The notes beneath the pieces are model-generated. The model was not told the origin of the DNA and ran no database searches. It saw nothing but the letters and a program-made list of their open reading frames with translations. From positions 346,979,875-347,043,874 of the forward strand of contig JAVHZZ010000003.1 of assembly GCA_036250195.1 (NCBI GenBank): 64,000 nucleotides of DNA. Direction: 5' to 3'. This document shows positions 37,614 to 48,235 of this stretch, one piece after another. The stretch's first letter is position 1. Each line of letters starts with the position of its first letter. This stretch comes from Mixophyes australis. Lineage: Eukaryota > Chordata > Amphibia > Anura > Limnodynastidae. Both the position numbers and the translations under genes were made by a program.

Positions 37614-37815
37614 ACATACCTACCAACACGTCTGTCCCCACCAGTGGGACAAGGGGCATGGCCATGAATAGTGGGAGGGTTTGGTCAAATCATGATGGGG
37701 CTGCCTAGCCTTCAGATACCTCCCTTCCCCCAACATTCCCACCTGCAGGACAAACATGTCCCTGGATGGGACAGTGGGACAGAGCCCTGATATCAGGACA
37801 GTTGGGAGGCATGTG
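37614..37815. mobile_element. MITE with CATACCTACCAAC / GTTGGGAGGCATG ends
   Basis: Ends are imperfect inverted repeats. The interior is GC-rich with GGACAAACATGTCC and CTGATATCAGGACAG. Probably related to 13665-13925. No convincing target duplication was resolved. Confidence 0.55.
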
Positions 37816-37904
37816 ATAACACCTAGGGAAGGACCTGTATATATACCTCATTTAGTTTAGTTAAAAGTTGAACTTGAATAAACAATTTATCTTTAATATA
37901 CTAA

Positions 37905-38219
37905 GGGCCTGAGTCATTAAGTAAGGCAAAAAAAGGAGTAAATATTCTCCGGGACAAACCATGTTACAATACAAGGGGTGCAAATTACTTTATTATTTTG
38001 CACATCAGTTAAATATTGTCTGTTTTTTCATGTAGCACACAAACACTTGATAGCTTTAAGTTTACATTGCAATTTAAAGTTGATCTAGGACTGCCCCGTC
38101 CCAACTATAAATCTGTGCCAACATTTTAAATTTATCTCTCCCCTCCAATGCAATATGGTTTTGTCCAGGTGCAAAGTTACTCCTTTTTTATGCTTTGCTC
38201 TCCTTAATGACTCGGACCC
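37905..38219. mobile_element. 315-bp palindromic MITE, TAA duplication (family 2)
   Basis: GGGCCTGAGTCATTAAG at the left and TTAATGACTCGGACCC at the right. TAA lies on both sides (37902-37904 and 38220-38222). The inner arms share AACCATGTTACAATACAAGG-type blocks. Three-base TWA duplication and GGG ends fit PIF/Harbinger. It has sister copies at 38762, 46025 and 55462. Confidence 0.8.
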
Positions 38220-38761
38220 TAAATGAGTAAATTTAGAATAATGGGATTAATGTAGGATATCCAAGTATGTGAATTGGTTTGTTAGCACCTAAATAGGCAC
38301 TAAAATGTATATGGCAGCAGGCCTTAAAATGAGCAATTTATTATACTTTCCTTGAAGCTCAGTCTTGACAAAACTAATACAGATACACACGGACACTATG
38401 TTCCCACACTGCTACACTTCCCTGTGAAGCTATACAACCTCACTAATTCCAATCCTGTATTAACCCTGAGAGGCAGAGACTCTTCCTATTAAAGAGCAGT
38501 ACATGTTCTGACTTCTCTCCTGTGCCACCACAGAACTGTGCGGGATCAGACTCCTGCCAAACATCCATGTCTATAAGCTGCCTAAACAAGTTCTCAGAGT
38601 TATATAACAGATTCTGCATTTTTCTAAGGGCCTGCAATGATAAGATTATGGCAGAGATCCTAGAACAGATATGAGATTCAACATCACAGTGAACATTGGG
38701 TCATATGAAGTGCAGAGCCAAAAATACTTCTATTTTTCCCCTCAAACATTCTTAACATATA

Positions 38762-39072
38762 GGGCCTGATTCATTAAGGAAAGGAGAGCAAAAAAAAAAG
38801 GAGTAACTTTGCACCTGGGTAAAACCATGTTGCATCGGAGGGGGGAGGTGAGATGACAGATTTATAGTTGGGGTAGGACATCTCCTAGATCAACTTTAAA
38901 TTTCAGTGTAAACATGAAGCTATCAAGTATTTGTGTGTTACAACAAAAACAGCCAGTATTTATGTTATGTGCGTAATAATAAACTAATTTACACCCCTTG
39001 CATTGTAACATTGTTTTGCCACGAGAAAACTTACTCCTTTTTTTGCCTTACTTTCCTTAATGAATCAGGTCC
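38762..39072. mobile_element. 311-bp palindromic MITE, family 2
   Basis: GGGCCTGATTCATTAAGG at the left, AATGAATCAGGTCC at the right, flanked by ATA at 38759-38761 and 39073-39075. The interior has TTTAAATTTCAGTGTAAAC and CTTGCATTGTAACATTG as in the copy at 55462. Confidence 0.8.
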
Positions 39073-39159
39073 ATAATGTATAAGAGTAAACAGTGTGAAT
39101 ATTCAGAGAACAATTAAGGTATAAAGAGCCAAGAGCAACAGGAGGGGTGCATATCAGGA

Positions 39160-39400
39160 GAGGCTATGGTCATCGCACTTGGGTCAGGCTGGGGGATGCG
39201 GTAGGATGAGGGGAAAGGTGTGTTCCGCGCTTAGCCATGGGGCCCATACTTGGTTGAAAAACATGGCCTCTATCATCGATGCAGTATGTATTCTCCTCCA
39301 TGGTGGCCACGTGCTTTTTGAGGGCCGAAAGAGTTGGTGGTGAGGTATTTTTCCAATTGTGGCCTATTTGTGATTTGGCAGCTGTCAATTAATTTTTTGG
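39160..39400 (-). pseudogene. Possible L1-type LINE ORF2 C-terminal relic
   Basis: The minus-strand 72-aa frame begins MTAAKSQIGHNWKNTSPPTLSALKK and continues to HVFQPSMGPM. Frog and mammalian L1 ORF2 proteins end with an AAK.LIA..W....PPT block, which this resembles. A stop upstream and no reverse transcriptase mean that only a 3' stub could remain. The match rests on about 20 residues. Confidence 0.45.
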
Positions 39401-39622
39401 AGAATTTGTCCAAGTCTTGGGGAGGGTAGTACAAAAGGAAAACCCAGCGATCTTTCGGGACAGGAGCTTCAAATAGAAACTATGAAACTATGGACTGAGT
39501 TTGTCTGTTACATTTAACAACTCTGTTATTATAACTTAATGTCATTTTTGTTTTTCTTATACGACACTCTTTTTATAGCATACGGCCTTATGAGGGCGCT
39601 ACATGCATGGTAACCATATAGT

Positions 39623-39860
39623 CATACCTGCAGAGCTGCCCTGGGGGCACACATCTCCTGGGTGTCTCCAGGATGCGTGGCTGCACGCTTCCACAGTGGC
39701 GCAGTGACATATTTGTACCATCACACAGTGAAAGACATCACGTGATGACACAATCGCATAATTGTGCCCCCATTCTTGCCCACTTCTCCCCCAAATCTTC
39801 TCAGTAGTCTGAGAAGACGCCCAGAGATCCTGGAGCCACCCGGACATTTCAGGAGAGTCG
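39623..39860. repeat. Decayed palindromic repeat (CATACCTGCAGAGCTG group)
   Basis: CATACCTGCAGAGCTGCCCT at the left and CAGGAGAGTCGGCATGTATG at the right are partly inverted, with CTGGGTGTCTCCAGG-type internal inversions. The ORFs of 66-91 aa across it are artefacts. Confidence 0.45.
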
Positions 39861-41164
39861 GCATGTATGCACATTTTATCTTGTGCGCCTGTGACTTTAT
39901 GTGCGCCGTTTTAAAATACATATTACACTGTAAAATAATACATATAGTGATATTAAATTGCCAACATTGGCTTGGAGGGAGATCACAGATAACACCAGAT
40001 TTGGGTGGCGGTGGATTGAGGATGTAGGCTTGTTGGCCGTGTCTTCATTGGCACCTTGACCACAAGTTCATCGTATTCTATAATGCGCTCAATGGATAAT
40101 ATCTGCAGCTTGAACACTTGTAAAATGAACAGGTCACTATGGTGATCGCTTCAACTGTAGCTCGCTGCTATACTTCATAGTAATTACTACCATTTACTGG
40201 GACATAGGGAACAGAACATATATTTAGACAATTATCTTAATGAAGTATACGTTGAGGGGGGGTGTTGGGCCTCCAAACAAGTTACGAGTTAATGAACAAC
40301 GGAGCTGTTGTTTTTGTGTAAACAGTAAGCAGTGAAGCCCTGGGACAGGGAGTAAGGTCGGACTGTGACTTTGTTTACAGATGACTTCAGCTTTGTACAG
40401 AGCAGAGCAGAGCATAGCATTGCAGGTAAATCCAGCTTACAAGGGAGAAAACAACATGTAGAAACCTGAACTTGTAAGGACACGATGCCACTAACCTTAC
40501 ACAGAGATCAAGAATTGTGAGCAACTGTGTGCCAAGATTGTTTACCAAGCGGAGAAGAATGTATAACATTTGGGTAACCTCATAGTAATATGTTCCTGTA
40601 CCCATCACCAACTGCAAGCACCACTTACACCATTCAAATAATGTTATATAAAATCAATAAAGCAGCAATATCATGAAAAAACTTTGTTTTTCCAACATAA
40701 ATCGCTTTGGCAGACGACCAATTGGCTAAACTGCCTGGTGACCAAATCGGTCAGATTGGACCAAATGTAGCACATACATGCGTCTGGCCATATCTTGAAT
40801 ACCCGACTGTTTGGGGCTTAAGCCACACAAGAGGGAACCATTAGTTTGGTTGGATGATAACCGCATACACTGTTTATCTGACTACATGTAATGTCTGATA
40901 GATCCTGACCAGTGTTCATGGGCACCTTAATTGTAACACTCATATTTGGCTAATGGTGTGACAAATAGTAAGACATAGGCTAAATATCACCCAAAACACT
41001 TTCCCCATTTTCCTGCATCACACGCGACCAATCATGCTGCTTAATTCCGGTCTTATTATCTCTGTGTCTCTTACGCAATTCACCTCCACTTACTGCTTTG
41101 ACTGATGCAGTCATGTGTAGCAAAAAAATTTTATTGCAGTACCGTGTCAGCCAGAGGAATCTAT

Positions 41165-41368
41165 GTGATGTTGAATATTTTAATTTCAAAAAAGACAAAA
41201 GTATTATAGGAGTGATACCTTTTCTCAGTCATTCATTTGTAAAGTTGCCTGATGGAGCCTCTGTGCTCTGAAAACTAGCAAATATACCAATTTCTTTTGG
41301 CTAGCTAATAAAGGTATCACTCCTATAATACTTTTGTCTTTTTTAACACGAAAGTATTCAACATCACA
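41165..41368. mobile_element. Foldback element with about 58-bp arms
   Basis: The left arm, GTGATGTTGAATATTTT, then AAGACAAAAGTATTATAGGA, GTGATACCTT, is mirrored by AAGGTATCACTCCTATAATA, then CTTTTGTCTTT, GTATTCAACATCAC at 41310-41368. The spacer holds GATGGAGCCTCTGTGCTCTG. Non-coding. The class is unknown. Confidence 0.75.
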
Positions 41369-41682
41369 CTGATGCAGACAGAAAGCCAAACTTCCCCTGC
41401 TAGTAACTTGTCCTCAGTGTTTCAAAACCTGACACTCCGCCACTAATGACCACTTCCAACTGTGTCTCTCTCGTGAGCCAAATAAACTGATAATAATATA
41501 CACAACTGTATGCTCTGGACACTTATCATTAAAGTAATTGGTACGAACTAGAACTAAATAAACACTGAAAGTGTAAACAGATGATGGCCATTAATAAAGA
41601 CAGCATTAAAAGAAAAACAAAATACCCTAGACTCCTGTTCTGTCTACTATTTATTTTAATTAATTGCATTTATATAGGTAAC

Positions 41683-41742
41683 TGTCCGGCGCTGTGGAAT
41701 TTGTGGCGCCTTAAAATTAAACGATGATGGTGGTGGTGAAGA
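41683..41742 (+). repeat. LINE/SINE tail fragment
   Basis: CGGCGCTGTGGAATTTGTGG, then CGCCTTAAAATTAAACGATGATGG, corresponds to the L2-type tail with a (GGT/GAT) end. The 5' part is missing. Confidence 0.65.
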
Positions 41743-41802
41743 TTGGAAAGAAATGAAAATGACTTTCCAAACAACGTTCACTGTCTTTAACCTCCACATA
41801 GA

Positions 41803-41851
41803 CCCCTAAAGTGCTAAGGTCGAGTCCTACTTGACCGTAGCACTTAAGGGG
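41803..41851. repeat. Imperfect inverted repeat (stem-loop)
   Basis: CCCCTAAAGTGCTAAGGTCG is followed within a few bases by CTTGACCGTAGCACTTAAGG. About 23-bp arms with three mismatches. Function unknown. Confidence 0.6.
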
Positions 41852-42167
41852 TTCAAAGCTATAAAAATAATAATGCTCACTGTTCCTGTACTGCCTTAAC
41901 GGTGAGTATTTCTTGACGGTGGGGGCTGGACGATGTGTTTGACAAACGATGACGTCATTATGACGGCGTCTAATGCTGCCACAGAGCTTGCTGCACTCAC
42001 CGGCGGCACTACAGAAAAATCCGAAGAGCCAGGGGCTGTGGGGAGGCTGTGGGGATTGCCAGATATCCCAAATCCAGGCACCTAGAGAGGCAAGCCCTCT
42101 CTTTCAAATGATGTGGCCCTTAGAAGGTACCCTGCACTACAGAAAGCCCAGGGATGGGGAGGGATAT

Positions 42168-42610
42168 TTTATTATTCATTTTTATTTATAGGGCGCTACT
42201 AGGTGTCCGTAGCGCCGTACAGGGACAAACGATAACAATACGGGGAGAGACAGCACAGTACAGTAAACAATAAGCACAGTAACTCAGTAAGTTCAAAGCA
42301 CAGCTAGAGGGGCGGGGGAGAGGAGAGGGGAAGGTCCGCATACGACGGAGCCCAGAGGGAGGGCGCAGATGACAGGGAGACCCCCAGAGGGGAGAGGAGG
42401 GAGCGAGAGGGGACGGGGGGGTAGAGGGTCCTCGAGGAGGAGGGCTAGGTAGCTGGAGAGCAGAGTTAGAAATGGTGGAAACAAGAGGAGAGATGGCCCT
42501 GCTCAAAGGAGCGTACAATCTAAGGGGTGGAGTAGACAGAGAGAAACAGTGGTGAGAGGGAGAGAAGGAGGAACAGAGGCAGATTAAGGAAAAGGGAATG
42601 AAGGGGGGGA
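42168..42610 (-). mobile_element. L2-type LINE 3' untranslated end
   Basis: In minus orientation: TTAGATTGTACGCTCCTTTG, then AGCAGGGCCATCTC, a long C/T-rich low-complexity stretch, CCCTGTACGGCGCTACGGAC, and GCGCCCTATAAATAAAAATG. This matches the order of the LINE tail at 57350-57507 (AGATTGTAAGCTTGTGAGCAGGG, GCGCTACGG, CTATATAAATAAATG). The 170-aa Pro/Ser-rich minus ORF arises from the C/T-rich stretch and is not a gene. Confidence 0.7.
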
Positions 42611-42760
42611 GGCAGAAGATAAGCTGGGAAGTTAAGTGGGAGACTGGATGCCCAGATCTCTCCCATCCTGTTTCCAAGAAACTATGGGGACCTCTCATTT
42701 AAAAGAAGGGAGTTCCTTGTTCCGGATCTCCCTCCTACTGGCTTCAATAAACTCAGGGGT

Positions 42761-43440
42761 ACCCTCATTTGATGTGTAGGTTGTCTAGTTTGTCATATGG
42801 TATGCCATTCACACCTTTTTTGCTTTTCCTTCCTGTATGTCTACTGATACAAATGGGATACCATTCTTTTCATAAGACCTGCAGCTATTCAGAAAGGCAT
42901 GAAAATCCATGTCATGCATAAGTTTTCCAAATGTTTATTTGGTAAGTGTAGGAAAAGAAACTATTTTCCGCCATTGCGCCACCTTCTGGACAATACTGTG
43001 CATTCCACAGTCTTGTGTCAGAAAGATAAGTGACCCCTCATTTGATGCAGTAGGTTGTCTAGTTTGCAAAATGGTATACCTTGTTGGGCATAGAATTCCT
43101 ACTCCTTTATTCAAGACAATGTAAACTAGACAAATACATCATCATTTTCAAATGCAGATTTTATTATGAAAACCCATGTGTAGAATCCTGGTTTTTGCGG
43201 TTTTGGAAAAATAAAAACACACACATTGGGTTTTAGTTCACTTTCAATAAAAAATTTTAGGTAGAGTTTCTTTGCCGTGTCAGGAGGTATAAGTAAACTA
43301 ATGTTCTGAAAAGTAACGGACTTCTGAAAAAGGTATAATTTGTACTACCGATATTGAGGTTGGAATGTGACTGGCCCAAAAAGCGTCAAAATAGGTTCAG
43401 CGCATGTGTGAGAAAAGCCCCAGCAGCAAAGGGGTTAATA
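42761..43440. repeat. Unclassified repeat with internal direct duplication
   Basis: Two related blocks, 42761-42808 and 43033-43080, share CCCTCATTTGATG, GTAGGTTGTCTAGTTTG and ATGGTAT. Downstream is TAAAAACACACACATTGGG and GTTCAGCGCATGTGTGAG. No terminal repeats or coding potential were recognised. Confidence 0.4.
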
Positions 43441-43509
43441 GCCTTATGTTTCTCTCCCAAACAACTAAATGGTACCAGAGATTTCCTGCAGTCATCAATC
43501 ACACTAACC

Positions 43510-44601
43510 CAGTGGTTTCCAAACTTTTTCGGTTCGGGGCACCCTTACAGTCTCCATAATTTTTTCAAGGCACCCCTCCAAAATAATTACCGAGCAGTCC
43601 CGTTTTATAAGTAGTTGGGTCAAAATAACGTAATAAGTATTTAGGTCAGGACAGAAATACTTAGAAAGTTGTTTGCAAAAATAATACACATAAATCCAAA
43701 GGGAAAAGAATATTTTTATATATTATAATATTTTTTCTGTCAAAGAATAATATACAGCTAATATTAAGAGGAATAAGATCACACAAAATAAAACAACATG
43801 TACAAAAATCACACTGTGCCCCCCTGCATCCACACGCACTGTGCCCCCCTGCATCCACACGCACTGTGCCCCCCTGCATCCACACGCACTGTGCCCCCCT
43901 GCATCCACACGCACTGTGCCCCCCTGCATCCACACGCACTGTGCCCCCCTGCATCCACACACTCTGTGCCCTCGATCATCCACATACTCTGTGCCCTCGA
44001 TCATCCACATACTCTGTGCCCTCGATCATCCACACACACTGTGCCCCCCTGCATCCACACGCACTGTGCCCCCCTGCATCCACACGCACTGTGCCCCCCT
44101 GCATCCACACGCACTGTGCCCCCCTGCATCCACACGCACTGTGCCCCCCTGCATCCACACGCACTGTGCCCCCCTGCATCCACACACTCTGTGCCCTCGA
44201 TCATCCACATACTCTGTGCCCTCGATCATCCACACACTCTGTGCCCTCGATAATCCTCACTCTGCCCCTCTTCATCCTCACTCTGCCCCCTCCATTGCTA
44301 TATCCTATCACCATTTCACCTCCGCTTCTTTACTTACCATACTTAGCCTTATTCTATTTCTTCTTCTTTTCTTCTGTCTTCTTACCAATCTGGCGGCACC
44401 CAGGACCCAGCATCCCCCTCTCTCCTGCCGCTTCTCACTGAATATGTCGGTCGTGATGACATTCAGTGAGAAGTGAGGAGGATGTTGGGTCCCATAATTG
44501 CCAGATTGGTAATTATTTTAAATTTTTTTCCTGGCCACGGCACTCCTTTGACAGCGCCGCGGCACCCCTGGGAGCCGTGGCACACACTTTGGGAACCGCT
44601 G
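43510..44601. mobile_element. About 1.1-kb hAT-like element containing a tandem array
   Basis: Left end CAGTGGTTTCCAAACTTTTTC and right end CACACTTTGGGAACCGCTG are inverted hAT-type termini. GGCACCCCT-type motifs follow inside each end (GGGGCACCC and GGCACCCCTGGG). The 8-mers outside (CACTAACC and CAGTAGGG) agree at only 4 positions, so the duplication is not proven. The middle holds the 25-bp array at 43813-44262 and, at about 44429-44476, a TTCTCACTGAAT / ATTCAGTGAGAA inversion. No transposase was seen. Confidence 0.65.
43813..44262. repeat. 25-bp tandem array with A6-B3 higher order (18 units)
   Basis: Type A units (ACTGTGCCCCCCTGCATCC plus ACACGC) start every 25 bp at 43813-43938. Three type B units follow (TCTGTGCCCTCGATCATCC plus ACATAC) at 43963, 43988 and 44013. 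The same six A units start at 44038-44163, then three B units at 44188, 44213 and 44238. So a 225-bp A6B3 block is present twice in a row. Because 25 is not a multiple of three, all frames stay open and yield spurious ORFs up to 211 aa. Confidence 0.95.
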
Positions 44602-45031
44602 CAGTAGGGCATAAGCTGATTCTCACTGGAGTCTTTACAAATAATGAGTAATGTTGAGGCTGACGTCTCCTTTACATCTTTTATGCAATTGGCCCTAGCA
44701 ATGAACTAAAAGATTTGTAAATAAGAACATTGACGGCAACATTTCTGTGGACAAGATATATCGACCCAGTAACTGTGAGCAAAACATACTCTTATTGGAA
44801 GCTCACAATAATCCTGGCTGGATCACTAGGTGGTTGGCACTGATCAGGTAGCTAAAAAAGGAGAAAAATTATGGGAAAAATGAATCATTACGCAGTCATA
44901 ATTGACTGTTGACATTGTCCAGAGCTGGACTGAAGTCTGGCTGACAAGTCTCTTGTAATTTATAAGAGTGAGAATATACTTCCCAAAGCTAAGGCTGGTT
45001 TCAGGACTGATGTCATGATGATGTTCAGTTG

Positions 45032-45330
45032 CATAGGCAAACCGAGGGGGGTTTCCTAGTGCCTGGAAACTCCCCTCCACGCCTGGGGCACTGTATAATT
45101 GAGGTGGCTGGACCCTGCTCCTGCTTCACCCAGCTCTGCTTGAAAAGGGAGAGCTACGTGCACCTAACAGTAGTGCATGCAGCACTGCCCATGTATATTA
45201 TGGGAATAGGAAGAGTTGGAGAGCAGCCAAGCACTGTCTAAAATTATAGCCACAACCCCATGAATGCTGGTCACGCCCACTGGCGGTGTGGTGTGGAAAC
45301 CCCCCTCTAAAAATCCTGTGTTTGCCCCTG
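45032..45330. mobile_element. 299-bp element with 5-bp duplication (copy 1)
   Basis: Ends CATAGGCAAACCGAGGGGGG and CTGTGTTTGCCCCTG are inverted (GGCAAAC core), with GGTTTCC/GGAAACCCCCC just inside. AGTTG flanks both ends (45027-45031 and 45331-45335). The internal TATATTATGGGAATAGGAAG block is shared with 52974. A 5-bp duplication suggests a hAT5-like or other cut-and-paste group. Confidence 0.8.
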
Positions 45331-45416
45331 AGTTGGTCTCAAAACAAGCGGACAGATGCAGTAACCAATAGATAAACCAGGTCAAGAGGACATTGGAGAT
45401 TAGTAAAAGACCAGGA

Positions 45417-45542
45417 GGTAGATTCACTAAAACGTGTAAAAAGGTAAAAGTGGTGGTGATGGCCATAGTCACCAATCAGATATTAAACTATCATTTTGAC
45501 ATTTTCTAGACTGTTCTTTTTAGTTTTACTAAATCGACCCCA
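45417..45542. mobile_element. Diverged palindromic MITE (copy 7)
   Basis: GGTAGATTCACTAAAACGTG at the left, TTTTACTAAATCGACCCC at the right and central CCAATCAGATATTAAAC. Same layout as the 176-bp family but much diverged and shorter. Confidence 0.6.
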
Positions 45543-46024
45543 AGGAAGTCAGGTTAAGTACAGGATCATAACTCCTATAACAAGCCAGGTTTATTTTTAT
45601 TTTTTTTAAACACTCTTAGAATTTTAAGGACAATATTTTTTGACGAGGATTCCGGACATCTGCAATGCCTTTCAAACACTCTGGTGAAAGCAATTAAGTG
45701 AAAATCTTCTAACGCACTTGATTGTCACTTGATCACGCACTTGATTGCCATGTGTTGCTGTGAGCCATGTGTTGCTGTGAGATCCCAAATATATTTGTAA
45801 TCAATTTAAACATTAAAAGGATTTAAACTTTTTTCTTAATATGTTTGAATACAGGAGCTGGCTCACTTCTAATAAAAACATTGGAGGGAACTTTTTGACT
45901 TGTTGATTCTGCACAGTCTAATAGCATCACCATATACCTCTGCCTGATAGGCAGAAGGGTTGTGAGTGTAGGTGAAGCTTATTTTATGACATTCCTATAA
46001 TGGAAGGGGTAATAAAACGAAATA

Positions 46025-46336
46025 GGGCCTGAGTCATTAAGGAATGTAAGGCAGTAACTAAGAAGTAAATGTTCTCTGGAACAAACCATGTTACAAGACA
46101 AGGGGTGCAAATTAGTTTATTATTTTGCACATAAGTTAAACACTGGCTTTTTTCATGTAGCGCACAAATACTTAATTAATAGCTTTATTTTTACACTGAA
46201 ATTTAAGGTTGATCTAACACATGCCCTAACCCAACTATAAATCTGTCCCCACATTTTAAATTGACCTCCCCGTCAATGCAACATGGTTTTGCCCAGGTGC
46301 AAAGTTACTCCTTTTTTATGCTTTTGCTCTCATGGA
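46025..46336. mobile_element. Palindromic MITE family 2, right end lost
   Basis: GGGCCTGAGTCATTAAGGAA at the left, then AACCATGTTACAAGACAAGG, GGTGCAAATTAGTTTATTAT and TACTCCTTTTTTATGC, matches the copy at 37905. The terminal inverted repeat at the right is absent. Confidence 0.7.
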
Positions 46337-46845
46337 GTTTAGTGTGCTGAACCAACATATACACTCATGTCAATCACGTATAAACAATGTTAGGTTGACA
46401 TTTAGCCAGAACAAATCATTTCAAACAAAGTGATAAGATCTGGGGAAAGTAGTTTTCATAGTTGAGATTTCTTTATGGGGATATCACTAATTATCCACCC
46501 AGTCCTTGCCAAGACACAATGTTCTTGCGGTGTCTGGGAACGAGCTGGAAACTTGCAATGTGCCATTGACTCTCAGAGCATATTCTGAAGTAAACATTTC
46601 TCATCCAACCAAACAATGTCAGCTATTTAATAAAGGCGTACCTTAATTGAGAAAACATAAGAATTCCAAGTTCCAAGAAACACAGTAAACAGAAATCTGT
46701 CTTGTCGACTTGAACATGTTATTGTCTGAGCCTTGGAACATAGATCTGATGTCATGTTACGTCGGACACAAGTGGGACCAAACAACATCTGTTTTGTAAG
46801 GTACAACATGACCATATTGTGGCATATGACAGCACATAAAGTACA

Positions 46846-46924
46846 GTGCAGCACAGTGGCCTAGTGGTTAGCACTTCTGCCTCACAGCACTGGGGTCATG
46901 AGATAACTGATGATGATGATGATA
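46846..46924 (+). mobile_element. Mini V-SINE: tRNA-like head joined to (GAT)n tail
   Basis: GCAGCACAGTGGCCTAGTGG, TTAGCACTTCTGCCTCACAG, GGGGTCATGAG is the normal head, but it joins almost directly to GATGATGATGATGATA. Box B, the whole core and the LINE tail body are missing, leaving about 79 bp. Confidence 0.75.
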
Positions 46925-46981
46925 CATAGGATGAAACAAATAGCATTTCAATATTTAAGGTTTCTCATGGTCAACAGATGT

Positions 46982-47013
<32 letters not shown>
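46982..47013. repeat. (CA)n microsatellite
   Basis: About 16 CA dinucleotides. Confidence 0.95.
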
Positions 47014-47016
<3 letters not shown>

Positions 47017-47514
47017 CTGTAGCTCAAAATAAATAATATACAAACTTCAAATTGACAAAAGATCTATACCTAAAATCATTTAAATATATAAGGTGTTAAA
47101 GTAGTTCTCCACCCAGAATCTGTGTTTGACCAAAAATACCCCAAGTGGCAGAACTGCAGAGCTCCCATACCTATCAATCACCTCTGCAGCCCTGGTGTTA
47201 AGTTCTGCAATGGTCACATGATGTTCATATTCAAATTCCAGGCTGTGCAGCCTGGAGCATCATGGGAAGGAAGGCAGCAGCAAGGGTGACAGAGGTTTAT
47301 TGCTTTTCTTCTTTATACCTATGGGCTACAGTCTCTTGGAAAAATTTCATAATCACGATATATAGACAAATGCAAAAATAGATGCACATATTATATACAA
47401 CATTCCTAGAGCCGTGCCACATTATAACAACTGATTGAAATGTTCCAATTAAATCTTCATCCTTCATAATCCCAGTGGTTACAATGTTTCACTGAATTCC
47501 AAGATGGATACTGG

Positions 47515-47550
47515 ATCGCTTCTCTGCCTTTTGGCTAAGATCAGGTGTAG
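47515..47550 (+). pseudogene. U2 snRNA 5'-end fragment
   Basis: These 36 bp match the first 36 nt of vertebrate U2 snRNA at 34 positions (ATCGCTTCTCTGCCTTTTGG, then CTAAGATCAGGTGTAG). Similarity stops abruptly at the base where U2 would continue TATCTGTTC. The Sm site, branch-recognition stem and 3' stem-loops are absent, so it cannot function in splicing. It begins exactly at the U2 transcription start, which points to a reverse-transcribed or chimeric RNA and not to a genomic fragment of a U2 gene. Confidence 0.85.
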
Positions 47551-48235
47551 ATGCCCATGTACGGAGTGGGGCTGTAGGCGATGGGCTGCCACCTGGTCAT
47601 CTGGCCAATAGGCTGGCTGCCTGAAGCCCGAGGTGTTATGTGCCCCCGATGCTGTCTGAAAATACATGATGGACAGAAAGGCACCAGTGCACAGCGTGAG
47701 GCACTTTACACTATACACATTTAGTTTTCAGGCAGCACCATTTATCCTTTGCCCTAGCCTTTTGGCTGGGTGCAAGGCCGATTTTTATACTTCTGTTCGA
47801 AAGGGCTGAGGCCTTATGGCACTTATTTATTTTCAAACACGTAGACCCTCTCACTAAGTCATCTTAGACTCCCTCCTTCTGATTGGAGTTGAAGATCCAT
47901 TCCCCCGGGGCAAGGTTCGGCCGATCCGGGGTAAAGAGGACTGCCTCAGCCTTGCGGCCGAGGTGTTCTGAACACTCTTGCCGCCTAACGAGCCTTTCTG
48001 CTTCGGAGGTCAGGAATGTAAGGGGGCTCTCCCTAGCTTTGGTGAAGGAGGACCTGAAGATCTCCTTTTCCCCCTCTCGGACCTTTTGTCTCCTGGGAGG
48101 TGGGGAGGCCGGGCCATTTACCCTTTTGGGAAGGGTCCAAAGTACCAAGTCCCCAGCACAGTTTTGCACTGCAATGGCTGATTTGGAGACACGCACTTCG
48201 GGCTTCAATAAAAAATTGGTTCTCAAACACTTCTT
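47551..48235 (+). mobile_element. Putative retroelement body behind the U2 head
   Basis: GC-richer than the flanks. A second GCCTTTTGGCT at 47757-47767, with TTCTGTTC at 47791, echoes the U2 start. Farther on is a GC-rich stretch with overlapping open frames on both strands (47883-48290 plus, 47864-48226 minus) and then CAATAAAA at about 48207. I recognise no protein domain. It could be a U2-headed SINE-like retroposon or the start of a U2-associated Tx1/Keno-type LINE. Neither is shown. Confidence 0.4.

Noticed and set aside
42186..42698. 170-aa minus-strand Pro/Ser-rich ORF
   Set aside because: It lies in the C/T-rich 3' untranslated part of an L2-type LINE; no domain or start context.
43813..44262. 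Regularly spaced short repeats resembling a CRISPR array
   Set aside because: The units are contiguous with no unique spacers, and the DNA is vertebrate.
43798..44476. Three overlapping plus-strand ORFs of 151-211 aa rich in Pro, His, Cys
   Set aside because: All frames stay open only because the 25-bp unit has no stop in any frame; they are products of the tandem array, not a gene.
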